Assembly (NCBI RefSeq): GCF_000471905.2
Contig: NW_006494916.1
Location: 2,967,296 to 3,031,295 of the forward strand
Direction: 5' to 3'
DNA length: 64,000 bases
Source of the DNA: Amborella trichopoda
Lineage: Eukaryota > Streptophyta > Magnoliopsida > Amborellales > Amborellaceae
Shown here piece after piece: positions 47,701 through 59,704 of the stretch. Under the pieces are notes generated by a model. It worked only from the letters and a program-made list of their open reading frames with translations, was not told the origin of the DNA and searched no databases. A program made the position numbers and the translations under genes. The first letter of the stretch is position 1; each line of letters opens with the position of its first letter.

Positions 47701-48010
47701 TGCGAATACATCGGATAGGACAGAAGCAAAAGGTTTTGGTCAAACGTTTTGTTGTTAAGGTATCTCTCACATTACCATTTAACCTTAATCTCAATTATTT
47801 GGGATCAGCTAAAATTCTAAATTTTTTAGCTTGTACAAGTTTGAGACTTTGTAAATTGGGTTTGAAAATAAAATGAAAAATTGACAGGGGACCGTGGAGG
47901 AGAGGATGCAGCAGGTTCAAGCAAGGAAGCAAAGGATGATAGAAGGGGCTCTCACCGATGGGGAAGTCAGAAGTGCCAGGATTGAAGAGCTCAAAATGCT
48001 CTTCAGATAA
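39885..48010 (+). CDS. RAD5A: RAD5A/HLTF-type DNA repair helicase-ubiquitin ligase, 19 exons
   Basis: Exons: 39885-40655, 41492-41625, 41877-42012, 42156-42209, 42356-42502, 42623-42774, 42896-42980, 43379-43618, 44057-44200, 44386-44538, 44638-44705, 44836-44958, 45047-45146, 45281-45393, 45827-46069, 46363-46681, 47411-47482, 47661-47759, 47888-48010 (TAA). All introns are GT-AG and phases agree, giving 1091 aa. Domains: N-terminal UBA-like helix region (1-50); HIRAN from WFLVGG (193) to about 345; SNF2 helicase with Walker A DAMGLGKT (497-504), DEAH (639-642) and WCLTGTPLQ (664-672); RING C3HC4 with C856, C859, C871, H873, C876, C879, C893, C896; helicase C-lobe ending RIHRIGQ (1033-1039); C-terminus EELKMLFR. 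Family knowledge: RAD5 proteins polyubiquitinate PCNA and remodel stalled forks for error-free damage tolerance in the nucleus. Length is close to Arabidopsis RAD5A (about 1030 aa), with an expanded linker before HIRAN. Twin E2F-like sites upstream suggest S-phase control. RAD5B is a less likely match. Confidence 0.93.
43141..43196. repeat. (GT)n microsatellite, interrupted
   Basis: TGTGTGCGTGTG-type run in the seventh RAD5A-type intron. Confidence 0.85.
43764..43893. mobile_element. Short MITE in intron 8 of the RAD5A-type gene
   Basis: TTGAACCATCACTGTCCATT...AAATGAT is inverted against ATCATTT...CGGATAGTGACGATCCAA about 100 bp later. A shorter relative (CCATCACTGTCCATCATTTC) lies in the intron at about 46088. 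Confidence 0.55.
44724..44753. repeat. (CT)n microsatellite
   Basis: Pyrimidine run in the eleventh RAD5A-type intron. Confidence 0.85.
45520..45770. repeat. Degenerate tandem repeat in intron 14 of the RAD5A-type gene
   Basis: Five to six diverged units of about 40 bp built on CTCCTTTGAAG-GGTGGGG-AGTCTCTCTCT. The unit's pyrimidine tract leads towards the acceptor at 45826. Confidence 0.65.
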
Positions 48011-48553
48011 ACACACACACTCTCTCCCCCTTTCCCCTCTCTCTGTCCCTTTCCCCTCTCTCTCTATATATATATATATTCCTATTTTTTTTTGTATCTT
48101 TTTGTCCCATCCTCATCCTCATGCCTTCCGGATTTAAGGTGAGAGGGTAAATAGCAAAGAAATCATAGGAAGTTTTTGTACATATCTTTCTCTCTCGGTT
48201 GTACATGCAAAGGGAAGTAACACTCGGGTTCTTTGATGCAATTTTGTTGTATTTTTTCAAAGTAAAATTGGAGGACTACGTGATCGCAATGCGCTTATTT
48301 GTGCCTAATTTAATTTTTTTAATGAAAAAGCATTTGGCGAAGCAAACAAATAAGCATTATGGAGATCGTATTGAGGACTTGAAATACTTTCAAATTTATT
48401 TTCTCCCAGATATTGAAAATGAAGCTTTAGGGAAAGTTCACTATATGTCTCCACCCCTATATATTTTATTTACATCTCTCATCTTTTAGCCAGCTATGTG
48501 ATGGGTTTAGTCATAATGTCACGAGGTGAGTTTTTGATCATTTTGGTTTAAAA
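48011..48553 (+). other. RAD5A-type 3'UTR and downstream spacer
   Basis: Begins with (CA)n, CT-rich and (TA)n runs (48011-48080). No further gene is recognised. Confidence 0.5.
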
Positions 48554-48778
48554 GAGTATAGAATAAGACCATTTATCTTCGGTGCAAGATGGTTACATTA
48601 ATTTTGGCTGTTGGATGTGAGATTAGGCTGTAATTATTCTATTGATTAAGCTCCAACTTTAAAAGAAATTTTTTCAAATTTTGTGACACATCCAAACTAT
48701 CAAATTTTACATCGGATGGGTTGTAAGTAATTGTGACCACTTTGTATCAAAGATAAATAGTCCCATTGTATACAATCT
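48554..48778. mobile_element. MITE family M3, copy 2
   Basis: Left GAGTATAGAATAAGACCATT and right (reverse) GATTGTATACAATGGGACTA are inverted, continuing TTATCTTCGGTGCAAGATGG/TTATCTTTGATACAAAGTGG. The interior matches 37759-37990 in layout and size. Confidence 0.55.
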
Positions 48779-48789
48779 TTTATTTAAAT

Positions 48790-49020
48790 TTAGAATCTTA
48801 GAGTATTTTAAATTTTTTTTTTTATAAATTATATGAATATGAAATTTGGTGGATGTCATCATCTCAATGAGTACATTTAAAGCATATATTTAAAAATAAA
48901 ATTATCAAAATACCCTTGAATCTTTTGGTGAAATTTTGGTTATTTCATTTTATCTAGACAATTTTTTTATATTTTTTGGTGGTGTGAGCTTAAAAGAGGA
49001 ATGGATGCCACAAATTAGGT
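48790..49020. repeat. Interspersed repeat R2, copy 2
   Basis: Shares TTATATGAATATGAAATTTG and GTCATCATCTCAATG-type blocks with 13980-14295. Confidence 0.55.
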
Positions 49021-50092
49021 GTCAATATTATTTATATAAAAAATTAAAATAAAATAATGCTTAGGTATGGTATTGTAATTGGGGTCATTTCAGTTGTTCA
49101 TTTAGATTTGACGGTTGGGAGATAAGAGATGTAGATGATATATATATGGTTGTAGATGTACAGTACGCTCTCCCTTAAAAATACTGCAAATTTTGGGTAT
49201 TTCGAAGTGAGGTTGCACGGTGGGCTCTTATGAGAGTATATTATAGATCTATTTCCTAGGGTTATAGACAGAAATAGTAGGATTTGTTAAAGGTAAATTA
49301 TTTCATGCAGCTGCTAGCTTGCATGAACTCTCCAATGTTCAACTTAGTTGGATGGGTGAGATTGTAGGGATACCTTACAATATACACCGTTCAATTAAGT
49401 TGAATGGTAGAAGTTAAGCCCACATAAAAATTATGTCCATTATTGAATTTCAAGTTTTAGAATTTATTTTATAATTGTTAGACTAGATGAGTAATTAAAA
49501 AAAAATAAAATTCTGAGTTTCAATCTACATAGTTCTAACCGTATGAAACATTTTTTTTTGTTAAAACTTGAGTTTTTTTTTGTCATGGATTCGGGGGTTA
49601 CATCCCCAAGTTTTGGGGTCCTTAAACACTCCTATATAGCCTTTAGCCAAAATATATGAATCGATCGATGACTAGGATTCGTAAGGCATATAGGGGCCCT
49701 CACATGATGAGTATTAAATGGATCATACTCCACTATTAAATTGGGAGTATGCCCCACAGATATTTTTCAAGAATCATATCTATTGGGTTTATATAGTGAC
49801 CCATTGTCTGTTAAGTTATATGGATCTGACGCTTGTTTAATGCTTATTCCCTGCATTATACTTATGGGCTTATATGTATATTTTTAAGAGTGTAAATCTT
49901 GTATCATGATTAAAAATGCATCCAACAAAACCATATATAAATGGTGTGCGCACCCTCAATCTCAATAAAAGAAAACTCAATCTAGGATCAAAACCCAGGC
50001 TTGATAATTATTGATTGATTTTTGCTTTCGAACATTTATGAAAACAATTGGGATTTCAAAAACTGTGGTGGCTTTTTGTTGGAAAAAAAAAA
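49021..50092. other. AT-rich spacer
   Basis: No coding signal. The stretch 49560-49990 reads like an eroded LTR interior, but no partner or primer-binding site was found. Confidence 0.4.
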
Positions 50093-50813
50093 GAAAAATT
50101 ACATACATATCCGTTATACCTTGCATTATAACAGATGTACCAAATAATTTATGTTATTACATGTATAGCTGTTTTTTACCTTTTATAATACAATTTTTTT
50201 AAAAAAACGATTTTACCCTTTTTCAGATGTTGAATAATCGAATTGGAGGGTTTTTCGGATGTTCAACATTAAAAAATAGAATGAAAGTTTAACGTTCACA
50301 TTCCCATTTTTGGGTTTTGAATATTCGAATTGAATGGTTTTTCGAAAATGGTTTCGGATGTTGGACATCCGAAAATATGACTTTGAATTTTCAGAAAGTC
50401 TATGGAATTTCACAGTCATTGTTAGATGATGAACATCCGAAAATATAATATTTTCGAATATCTAACATCCGAAACCATTTCCGGATGTTTAACATCAGAA
50501 AAAATGATATTTTCGTTCTTCCAACATCCAAAACCATTTTTACAAGGAATACAATGTATCGACATAACCCTTCAATTCAAATGTTTAACACCCGAAGATG
50601 GGAATATTAATGTTAAACTTTCGACCTATTTTCGGATGTTAAATATCCGAAAAACCCTCCAATTTGATTGTTCAACATCCGAAAAGGAGTAAAGTCGTTT
50701 TTTTTTAAAAATTACGTTATAGAAGATAAAAAACGAACATACATGTAATGGCGGAAACTATTTGATAAATCTATAATAACACAAAGTATAACGGATATTT
50801 ATGTAATTTTCTC
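50093..50813. mobile_element. Foldback element FB2 (0.72 kb)
   Basis: Seen: the left end GAAAAATTACATACATATCC matches the reverse of the right end (GAGAAAATTACATAAATATCC). Homology continues (CGTTATACCTTG/CGTTATACTTTG; TTACATGTAT; AATTGGAGGGTTTTTCGGAT) for more than 200 bp per arm. The middle is packed with the motif TTCGGATGTTNAACATCCGA and variants. It is flanked by A-rich 9-mers (50084-50092 and 50814-50822, 8 of 9 identical). Superfamily probably Mutator-like, less certain than FB1. Open frames inside are products of the repeat. Confidence 0.8.
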
Positions 50814-50874
50814 AAAAAAATAAGACATTTGTTGAAAGTCAGAGCAAAGAGATCAACTCGAGTGCACAAGAGTA

Positions 50875-51010
50875 ATTTTTTTTTAATTAGTTGATAACAC
50901 AAAATCTTAATAAATGACAGAAAAATAAGAACCATCAATAAGTTTTTTTAATTAGTTGATGACAAAAAATCTTAATAAATGACCGAAAAATAAGAACCAT
51001 CAATAAGTTC
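50875..51010. repeat. Tandem duplication, about 66-bp unit
   Basis: AATTAGTTGATAACACAAAA...AAGAACCATCAATAAGTT occurs twice in a row with few changes. Confidence 0.85.
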
Positions 51011-51557
51011 CAATTCAATGGGCGAATGAGAACTATAAAATAATGATCATCAATATTAGTGGATCGGTGCTTATGGGGTGATGACAACATGAAGATGATT
51101 ATTGGAGGTGAGAGAAGTCAATAATGGAGGTCAGAAGAAAATAATGGAAGAAGACATGAGAAGACAAAGACGTGAAAGTAATGGAGGGAGAGATGAGGAT
51201 GCCAATTGAAGGGAGAATATTGACTATTGAAATAAAAAAAAAGACGATTTATGAGAGAAGGAAGCTAGCAAAGGAACCTGATTGGCCAAGAGGAAGAGAC
51301 AAGAACAATCGCGATCAAGGATATCTGATTCACCGGAGAAAAAAACTGCATCCCTCGATGAAACTCCGATTTGCCGAAAAAAATAGTGATCTAAGAATGA
51401 AAAAAAAAGAGAAGAACCGACACGAAGGAACCAATCAAAGAATAATTGATCTCAGATAAAACAAACCCAATAAGTAAATGGAACAGGTTAGTTGTTGTTC
51501 TAATATCATATAAAACACATAAAGAGGCAGCAGGAAAAACCTGTCATCTCTTTCATT
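51011..51557. other. Purine-rich spacer
   Basis: Very A/G-rich between 51090 and 51440. A 95-codon frame at 51172-51459 is Lys/Arg/Glu-rich only because of composition. No gene. Confidence 0.5.
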
Positions 51558-54326
51558 TGTTGGGTTTATGTAGCTTTTAAAGGCCTTATGAGAGCTTGTA
51601 TAAGCATTTCATATAGTGAAACATAAACTTAGTGAGAGTGTGGTCCTCGTGTAGACTATACTAGACAAATGCTATTTGCCGATACTCGGGCTAGGCTAGA
51701 AGTGCTAGGCTAGCTGAGTTTTGAAAAAACCCAAAATACCTGGGCATATGGATCTACCGAGAAGGGTTTAGTGCGTTAGTTATTGATGAGGTTAGAATAT
51801 GTTCAAATGAGAGCTGAGGGGTTGTGTGACCCTTGCGTATGATGAATAGCTTTAAGAGACATGGCTAAAACCTCATCGTTATATCATCACACGGCATGTC
51901 CCATGATGGTGAAACGTGTCCATGTGTGAGAGACTAACCCTATGCACCAGAGAGTCACGGTTGCATCAGGGTCTGGAGGATCATGATTTTTTATCTCTAG
52001 GAGAAAATCTGAAATCTATAAATTAAGATTGTATTCTCTAGTCTATTGGCAGACTTTGGTAGTCCAATTATGAGCTCCTGTAGTGGACTATGAGTCATGT
52101 AAACTGCTAGGCCAGTTTGAGAAAGCTAGGTGGATCGTGGTCCGTTGTTGAAGGTGGAGTGCTACTGTATATTGATAAATTCCTAGATTTGACGGATCTG
52201 ATTCCCATCAAAATTAATTAATTTTATGTTAAATGATTTTTTAGAATTTTTATTTGAATTTTTATGAGTCTTTTGATATTTTATTTTTGTCATTTGGATT
52301 TATAAATTAAAAAAAATTAATTTTTCAATGTTTTAAATAAATTATGAGATTTAAAAATTCTAAAATTCAACAAAAATATTTTTTTAAAATAGATGAAATC
52401 GTCCATAAATATGGGGCCCAATTTAAAACATATGGGATTGGGTAGGGCCCATGTGTAGCCACCAAAGGGTGGCACGCCCCACCCATTGGGATTAACGTGT
52501 TCACCAATATTAGTTATCTCCTTGTTTGTTGGTTTATTTTTTTGGGTATAACCAACTTACATGATAAGATTGAATATTTGAAAATATTTAATAAATCTTT
52601 GAATCAAAATTCTTTGAGGATTATGCTCTAGCTCATCTCTTTGAATCTTGATGGTGGATCAAAGAGGTGGATGACTCCCATCTCTCACCCCACAAGTCTC
52701 CCTAGATCGACGGTTGAGATTTGACTTTACGAATAAAATAAAACCTATTGCATAGAAAATATTAAAAAGGAGGTCTTCCACCTCATAAAATTGCTACACC
52801 TATTTTCTCTCTTATCTCTCTAAGGGATCTCTCTCTCAAAGATTTCTTTATAGGTGGCACGCCCCACCTCGGGCTTCATGATTTCTCTTAAGTCTTTCTA
52901 AGGGAGACATGCTCCAACCAAAATCTCTCTCAAGCTAAGGAGGGTACGCCCAAGTAATCTCTCTCAAGCCAAGGGGCTTCATGATTTCTCCCAAGTTTTT
53001 TTATGGGAGACACGCTTCAACTAAAATCTCTCTCAAGCCAAGGAGGATACGCCCAAGTAATCTCTCTCAAGTCAAGGGGGCATGCCCAAGTCATCTATCT
53101 CTCTTTTCTCCCATCTCTCACCCCACAAGTCTCCTTAGATCGACGGTTGAGATTTGACCTTACGAAGAAAACAAAACCTATGGCATAGAAAATATTAAAA
53201 AGGAGGTCTTCCACCTCATAAAATTGTTACACCTATTTTCTCTCTTATCTCTCTAAGGGATCTCTTTTTCAAAGATTTCTTTATAGGTGGCACGCCCCAC
53301 CTAGGGCTTCATGATTTATCCCAAGTCTTTCTAACGGAGACATGCTCCAACCAAAATCTCTCTCAAGTTAAGGAGGGTACGCCCAAGTAATCTCTCTCAA
53401 GTTAAGGAGGGTACGCCCAAGTAATCTCTCTCAAGTTAAGGAGGGTACGCCTAAGTAATCTCTTTCAAGCCAAGGGGCTTCATGATTTCTCTCAAGTTTT
53501 TCTAAAGGAGACATGCTCTAATTAAAATCTCTCTCACGTCAAGAAGGATACGCCCAAGTAATCTCTCTCAAGCCAAGGGGACATGCCCAAGTCATCTATC
53601 TCTCCTTTCTAGGTGGCATGCCCAAACTAAGGTTAGCTTGTGGTAGTTTAATTTTTGAGTAGCAAAGAGGAAGATCCCCTTGCTAGTAGATCTCTCCATC
53701 TCTTTTTGATCTATCTCTCATGTCTCCAAAGATCAAGCCAAAGGGGCTTGAGCAAAACTAAGGCATTGAGGCGATCAAGCTTAGCGGGCTTGAGCAAGAC
53801 TAAGGCAATCAAGCTAAAAGACTTGAGTAAGACTAAAGCATTGAGGCTTTAGGTAGTTGGTTTCAGATTGAGACCCATGACACTAGCGATAAGCCAAAGG
53901 GGCTTGAGCAAAACTAAGGTATTGATGCCTTAGCTAGTTGGTTCTAGATTGCGATCCATATGCCATTGAGAAGATTTTGCCATATGTAGGAGAATCAAAA
54001 GATTGATCATAGATCTCGAGCACCATTAGAAGGATGAGACTCGGTGTAAAGTGCACTAAGCCCGATTAAGGTAATCTCCAGCAATCTTTTTTAAATATTT
54101 ATTTGTGATTTGATCTCCTCTTCCCATAAATTAATTAGTTAAAATTTTGATCTAAAAAATTATATTTAGTAGTAGTAGCAAGTGAGAACAATATTTTTAT
54201 TTTATTTTATTTATTTGTTTCAAGAGTTATTTGTTTGTAATTGGACATTGTGAGTGGTCTTGCCAGAGTAAGAATAAGAAAATTTTTAATTTATATACAC
54301 CGAGCTTCATCGTATAGTCCAACTTT
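51558..54326 (+). repeat. 5' LTR of the LARD-like element (about 2.77 kb)
   Basis: Co-linear with 57494-59532 but about 0.7 kb longer, because a 433-bp block starting TCCCATCTCTCACCCCACAA (52676) is duplicated at 53109. The short motif AAGGAGGGTACGCCCAAGTA is also amplified in it. Confidence 0.85.
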
Positions 54327-54329
54327 GAT

Positions 54330-54342
54330 TGGTATCAGAGCT
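54330..54342 (+). other. Primer-binding site (initiator-Met tRNA)
   Basis: TGGTATCAGAGCT, three bases after the left LTR end; it sets the element's orientation as plus. Confidence 0.85.
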
Positions 54343-57300
54343 ATATCTACTTGCTTCTCTATTTATTTTATGTCACTATTTTTGGTGAGTTGGGAATGGT
54401 CAAGTGATACACCTCTGGAAGAATTACTAGCACATTTAAATGTCGAGAAGGCAATATGTAGAATCAGGTATTCTTGCTGTTTTTGGAGCACTGATATGAA
54501 CAAGATAACAAAGTATTTCTTTGATACATACCTTAGTGATATTATGTATTTTTAAGAGTATGATCTACCTACAAAATTTCGGTGGAAGATCTTAGGGGGA
54601 TTGAGAGTTGTGGACTCATCAATGAAGGGTGTTAGTTATGACATTACAAAATCCATGATCTGTCCATTTGTTTCCATGAATGTTTCCACCAATTATTTGC
54701 TTTTATCTTTAGTTAAAATTTGACTGTGATTGAGTCTATTTTCAAACAAAAATAGTTTAATGAAGAAAACCCTTATGGTTTGAAAGATATGATTAATTTA
54801 TTTAAGAGTGCGTAAGTGCCTTTTTCTGCAACGAAAACCGTTTCAATGACTGGGAAATCGTAATTTTATTTCCATTCTTAACAGAATGATTTAAGGCCCA
54901 CACCAAATTTCTAAAATTCCATTTTGAGTTTAGTTTATTATAAAATTTATGAGATTGTTTTAGTTTGAGTCTAGTTTTCAACAAAAAAGATTTTAAGAAG
55001 AAATCCTTTGTGAATTGAGAGAAACAAATATTTTATTGAAAGATGTGCAACCTAACTTTTTGCTGAGAAAATTATATTGTGACGAGAATGTCACAAAATC
55101 ATAGACCAACTAAATGGGGTGATTTAGGAATTAAACTACGCACTATTTTATATTTTTGAGTCTATTTCAATACTCAAAACGTTTCAAAAATAAACTCATC
55201 ATGAGTTGAAAGACATCGTATTTGTATCATGGGATGCTCATCTTCCATTCTATAGTAAATTAAAAAATGTAGCATGTTGAGACTCAGCTTTTTAGTCCTC
55301 ATAATTGAAGCTCTTTTAGAGCTCATTCAAAATTTTTATATTGTGCCATGAATACGATTTATAACAGTAAAATTTTAGAGTGAGGTAATACAAGATTGAC
55401 GAGATATGACACTCTATGTGAAGAGTGTTCAATCTAGGAATTGCAGAAACAAGAAGAAACACAATACCTGTAAGAGTATCTTGGTTTCTTTGTAATGATG
55501 GGATATGTAGAGAGATTTGGTGGCAACATAGAAACTCTAAAGATTAGTGGGAGAATTAAATTTGTGATCTTTGGAATGATGGGATGAAGAAGAGTATTCC
55601 TTTATATATGTATAGGAGAATCCAAAGACCGAAGAGGTGGATGCCTCATCGACGTGTAAAAGATGATGACCAAGTGTTTCTTCAACAATTGTGTGCTCTT
55701 TCAAAATCACAAAAATTCATCAGCAAGTAAAAGTAAATAATAAAAAAAGCCCAGGTACCACATTACATGGTTTTGAGATATGAAATCTATCCCACATTAC
55801 ATGGTAAGGTCATATAGGGAAAGATGATACAATAACCTTTTATGATTATATTTTGGCTATTATTTATGAATATGTATGAAGTGTAAGGATATTATGTGAT
55901 AAGTGCTAACAAATTTGAAAGAGTCGATTTTGAATATCTTATGTTTTTTGTGTTTCATTGTGCTTGAATATGAACTACTTAAGGAATATGAACTATTTAA
56001 CGAAGTGATACATATGGATATGTGGTTTGATTAAGAACTATGAGCCTAAGTATGAAACACGAGATATAGGTATCACTCATTCAAATATGTAAGCACGAAA
56101 TGAGTGTTCCAATGGAACCGGTCTTAATGACTATTCTCCCAATAATGTCTATAATATGATGTGTTATATGTGATGACGTTCTCATAATAAAGTCTCCATA
56201 TTTGCCAATAAGAAGTATTTTTATTAGAGTTTGATGACCATTATTTAGTCATGCTCTATTTTTGATAAAATTATAAGATAGACTTTATGATTTGTTTTGT
56301 GGCTATGAATATGACTTATGAAGACTAAGCATTTATTTATGAAGATGATTTATAAAGACTAAGCATGTATTTAAAATTAAATTGTAGCACTTGTGAAAAA
56401 CTTAAGGCTATGGATATGGTTTTGAGCAAATCACATAGTCTTGCAAGGTCCACTAAATATTTTAAAAAATCGTTTCTACACCAGTATGCTATTTTTTTAC
56501 TATTGTTTATGAAAATATACAAAGTCAAGAGTTTTTGATACAACAGAAAACATTGGGTCTTAAAACTATTTTATGTACATGTGAAAAAGTATTATTAATC
56601 TATGCACTATTTTCAGATACCCACATGTCTTGACTCATATTTTCTTAGTATCGATTAAGTAACCTGGTTTTAAGTTCTTTAGAATCATCGATTGCCTGAG
56701 GCCATGAACCATATGGTATGTCATAGGATGGCCATTTTTGCTAGGTCTCCTTGACATGTATTGTGTAGATTAGATAATTTGGTTTTTATGGGTATACTAC
56801 CAATAAGACTAGTTTGTATGGTTTGTGCGGCTGAACCTTTGTGGTTTGAAAAATGGTTTTACGAAACCAAACGGGTATTGAGTTATTGTTTAACATGGGA
56901 CGTGCTATACTACCCTCATGACAGAGGCATGCGAATGCTGCTGAGATAATATTTCTTATGTATTATGTTTGAGTGGGAGCTGTTAATAATCTCACGATTA
57001 TTTTTAGCTGTTTCGATATTCAAATATATAAATATCGTATTATGAAAAGATCCAGATGAACTCAATATTCCAGTGGGAGCACTTGCTTGTGTTTGATGCG
57101 CTAGTTGGAACATCATACCATTGTTTACCCATGGAACCCCGACGTGTGGAATTAGTTGTATATCTACAAAATGGAGCAGCTTGATTGAAGAATTGCTTTA
57201 AGCCCCTGAAGATAGGACCCCATGCGATGAGGGTACGTGATGATCTTTTACGACAACAAGTCTATGATTCACGGTGCGACATGAAAGATAGACTACGACC

Positions 57301-57493
57301 ACATTCGGGATGAGATCCGAGTAGCAAAGAGAAAGAGGCGTTGATAAGTCATTCGTAAAATGATTGATGGCAAAAGCCATGATTAATGTAGTATGAGAGA
57401 ATAAGTGAAAAATGTTTGAGAGAAAGATTGTAATTGGGGGAATGAGAATGTGAGGAAGATAGATTGTAAAGCATTCAAAGACTAAGTGGAATA
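54343..57493 (+). other. Non-coding interior of the LARD-like element
   Basis: Stop-rich in all frames, with the longest frames under about 105 codons and none recognisable. Repeated phrases (TTTGAGTCTA-TTTTCAA-CAAAA near 54735, 54965 and 55155) suggest an internal ~200-bp diverged repeat. Confidence 0.6.
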
Positions 57494-59532
57494 TGTTGGG
57501 TTTATGTGGCCTTTAAAAGCCTTATGACAACTTGAATAAGCATTTTATATAGTGAAACATAAACTCAGTGGGAGTGTGTCATTGTATGGACCATACTAGG
57601 CAAATACTATTTACCTATATTTGAACTAGGCTCGACGTACTAGGCAAGCCAAGTTTTGGAAAAACCCAAGTTACATAGGCATATGGATTTACTGAAAAGG
57701 GTTTAGTGGGTTAGCCCTTGATGGGATCCGAGCATGCCCAGATGAGAGCCGAGGGACTCTGTGGCCCTTGCTTGTAATGAATACCCTTAAGAGACATGGC
57801 TAAAACCTCATCGCTATATTATCATATGCCATGTACATAAATAGCTGTATTGAGATTCACCAATGAGGGTGAACCATGTACATGCACAACAGATTATCCC
57901 TAGAGTCATGATTGCAACATGGTTTGGAGGATCATGATTTTTTGTCTCTAGGGAAGAACCTGAAATCCATAAACTGAGATTGTATTCCCTAGACTATTGG
58001 CTGACTTTGATGGTCTAACCATGAGCCCCTACAGTGGACTATGGGTCATGAGAACTATTAGGTCAGTTTAAGAAAGCTAGGTGGATCGTAGTTCGCAATT
58101 GAAGATGTAGTGCTATTGTATATTGATAAATTCCTAGGTTTAACAAATCCGATTCCCATCAAAATTAATTAATTTTATGTTATATGACTTTTTAGAATGT
58201 TTATTTGAAGTTTTGTGAGTTTTTGATATTTTATTTTTGTCATTTGGATTTATAAATTAAAAAATAATAAATTTTCAATGTTTTAAATAAAATATGAGAT
58301 TTTAAAATTCTAGAGTTCAAATAAAATATTTTTTAAAAAATATATGGGACCCCTCATAAATATGGGGGCCCAATTTAATACACATGTGATTGGGTGGGGC
58401 TTACGTGTTGCCACCAAAAGGTGGCACACCCCACTTATTGGGATTAACATGTTCATCAATAAAGGGTGATAGTTATCCCCTTGTTTGTTAGCTTATCATT
58501 TGGGTATAGCCAACTTACATGATAAGATTGAATATTTGAAAATATTTAGTAAATCTTTGAATCAAGATTGCTTGATCCAATACTTACGAATTAAGGCAAA
58601 ATTTTTCGTATAGAAAATCTATGAAAATGAGGTCTCCCACTTTATAAAATTACTACATCTATTTTTTCTCTTTTCTTTCTAAGGATCTCTCTCTCTCAAA
58701 GATCTCTCTATAGGTGGCATGCCCCCACCTAGGGCTTCAAGATCTCTCCCAAGTTTTTTTAAAGGGGACGCACCCTAACCAATTTCTCTCTTAAGCCAAG
58801 GGGGCATGCCCAAGTAACCTCTCTCAAGCCAATGGGGGCATGCTCAAGTCATTTCTCTCTCTCTCTCTCTCTCTTTTCATTTCTAGGTGGCATGCCCAAA
58901 CGAAGGTTAGCTTGTGGTGGTTTGGTTTTTGCATAGCAAAGGGAACGATCCCCTTGCTAGTAGATCTCTCCCTCTCTCTTTGATTTATCTCTCATCTCTC
59001 TAAAGATCAAACAAAATAAAAAAGGCTTAAGCAATACTAAGGCATTGAGGTAGTTGGTTCTATATTGAGATCCATGGTACCCAAGATCAAGCCAAAGGGG
59101 CTTTAACAATACTAAGGTATTGATGCATTAGGTAGTTGGTTCTAGATTGAGATCCATATGCCATTGAGACGGTTTTGCCATATGTAGGAGAATCAAGAGA
59201 CCGATCATAGATTCCAAGCACCAACTGAAGGATGAGACTCGGTGCGGGGTATACTAAGCCTGGTTGAAGTAATCTCCGGCAATTTTACTTCTTTAAATCT
59301 TTATTTGTGATTTGATCTTCTCTTCCCATAAAGTAATGAGATAAGATTTTGATTTAAGGAATTGTATTTAATAGCGGTAGCAAGTGAGAACCGTGTTTTA
59401 TTTATTTATTTATTTGTTTTTAGAGTTATTTGTTTGTAATTGGATATTGTAAGTGGACTTACCGGTGTAAGAATAACTTTTTTTTTAAAAAACAATTTAT
59501 ATACACCGTGCTTGATCGCATAGTTCAACTTT
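57494..59532 (+). repeat. 3' LTR of the LARD-like element (about 2.04 kb)
   Basis: Matches the 5' LTR from TGTTGGGTTTATG through AAGAGACATGGCTAAAACCT, GGTGGCA(C/T)GCCC and CAAGTGAGAAC to the tail, with a single copy of the block duplicated in the 5' LTR. Confidence 0.85.
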
Positions 59533-59704
59533 TATCACTAATATTAACATATATACAACTAGGGGTAACTTACATATTAAGATAAAGTATAATAAGTAAT
59601 ATACATATTAAATATGACACTTTTTATATATGATATAATACATAAAATAATTACAAGATCTTCAATGATCTCTACCCATAGAAAGTTATCCACTCCACAA
59701 GGTT

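Larger units (their letters stand above)
51558..59532 (+). mobile_element. Large non-coding LTR retrotransposon (LARD-like)
   Basis: Two long direct repeats, each starting TGTTGGGTTTATGT and ending in a ...TATATACACCG-(T/A)GCTT-AT-GATAGTYCAACTTT-type tail, enclose 3.2 kb. A primer-binding site TGGTATCAGAGCT follows the left repeat. I see no gag, protease, integrase or RT domain in the interior (54343-57493), only AT-rich sequence with loose internal repetition (54700-55250). Family knowledge: long LTRs with a non-coding interior define large retrotransposon derivatives that depend on helper elements. No convincing 5-bp target duplication was found. Confidence 0.8.

Noticed and set aside
51172-51459. 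95-codon Lys/Arg/Glu-rich frame
   Set aside because: Explained by purine-rich composition; no domain, no splice context.
53655-53852. Frame with repeated LSKTKAL phrases
   Set aside because: Falls in LTR tandem sequence of the LARD-like element.
54241-54555. 104-codon frame over the left LTR end and primer-binding site, as a gag candidate
   Set aside because: Starts inside the LTR and shows no gag pattern.
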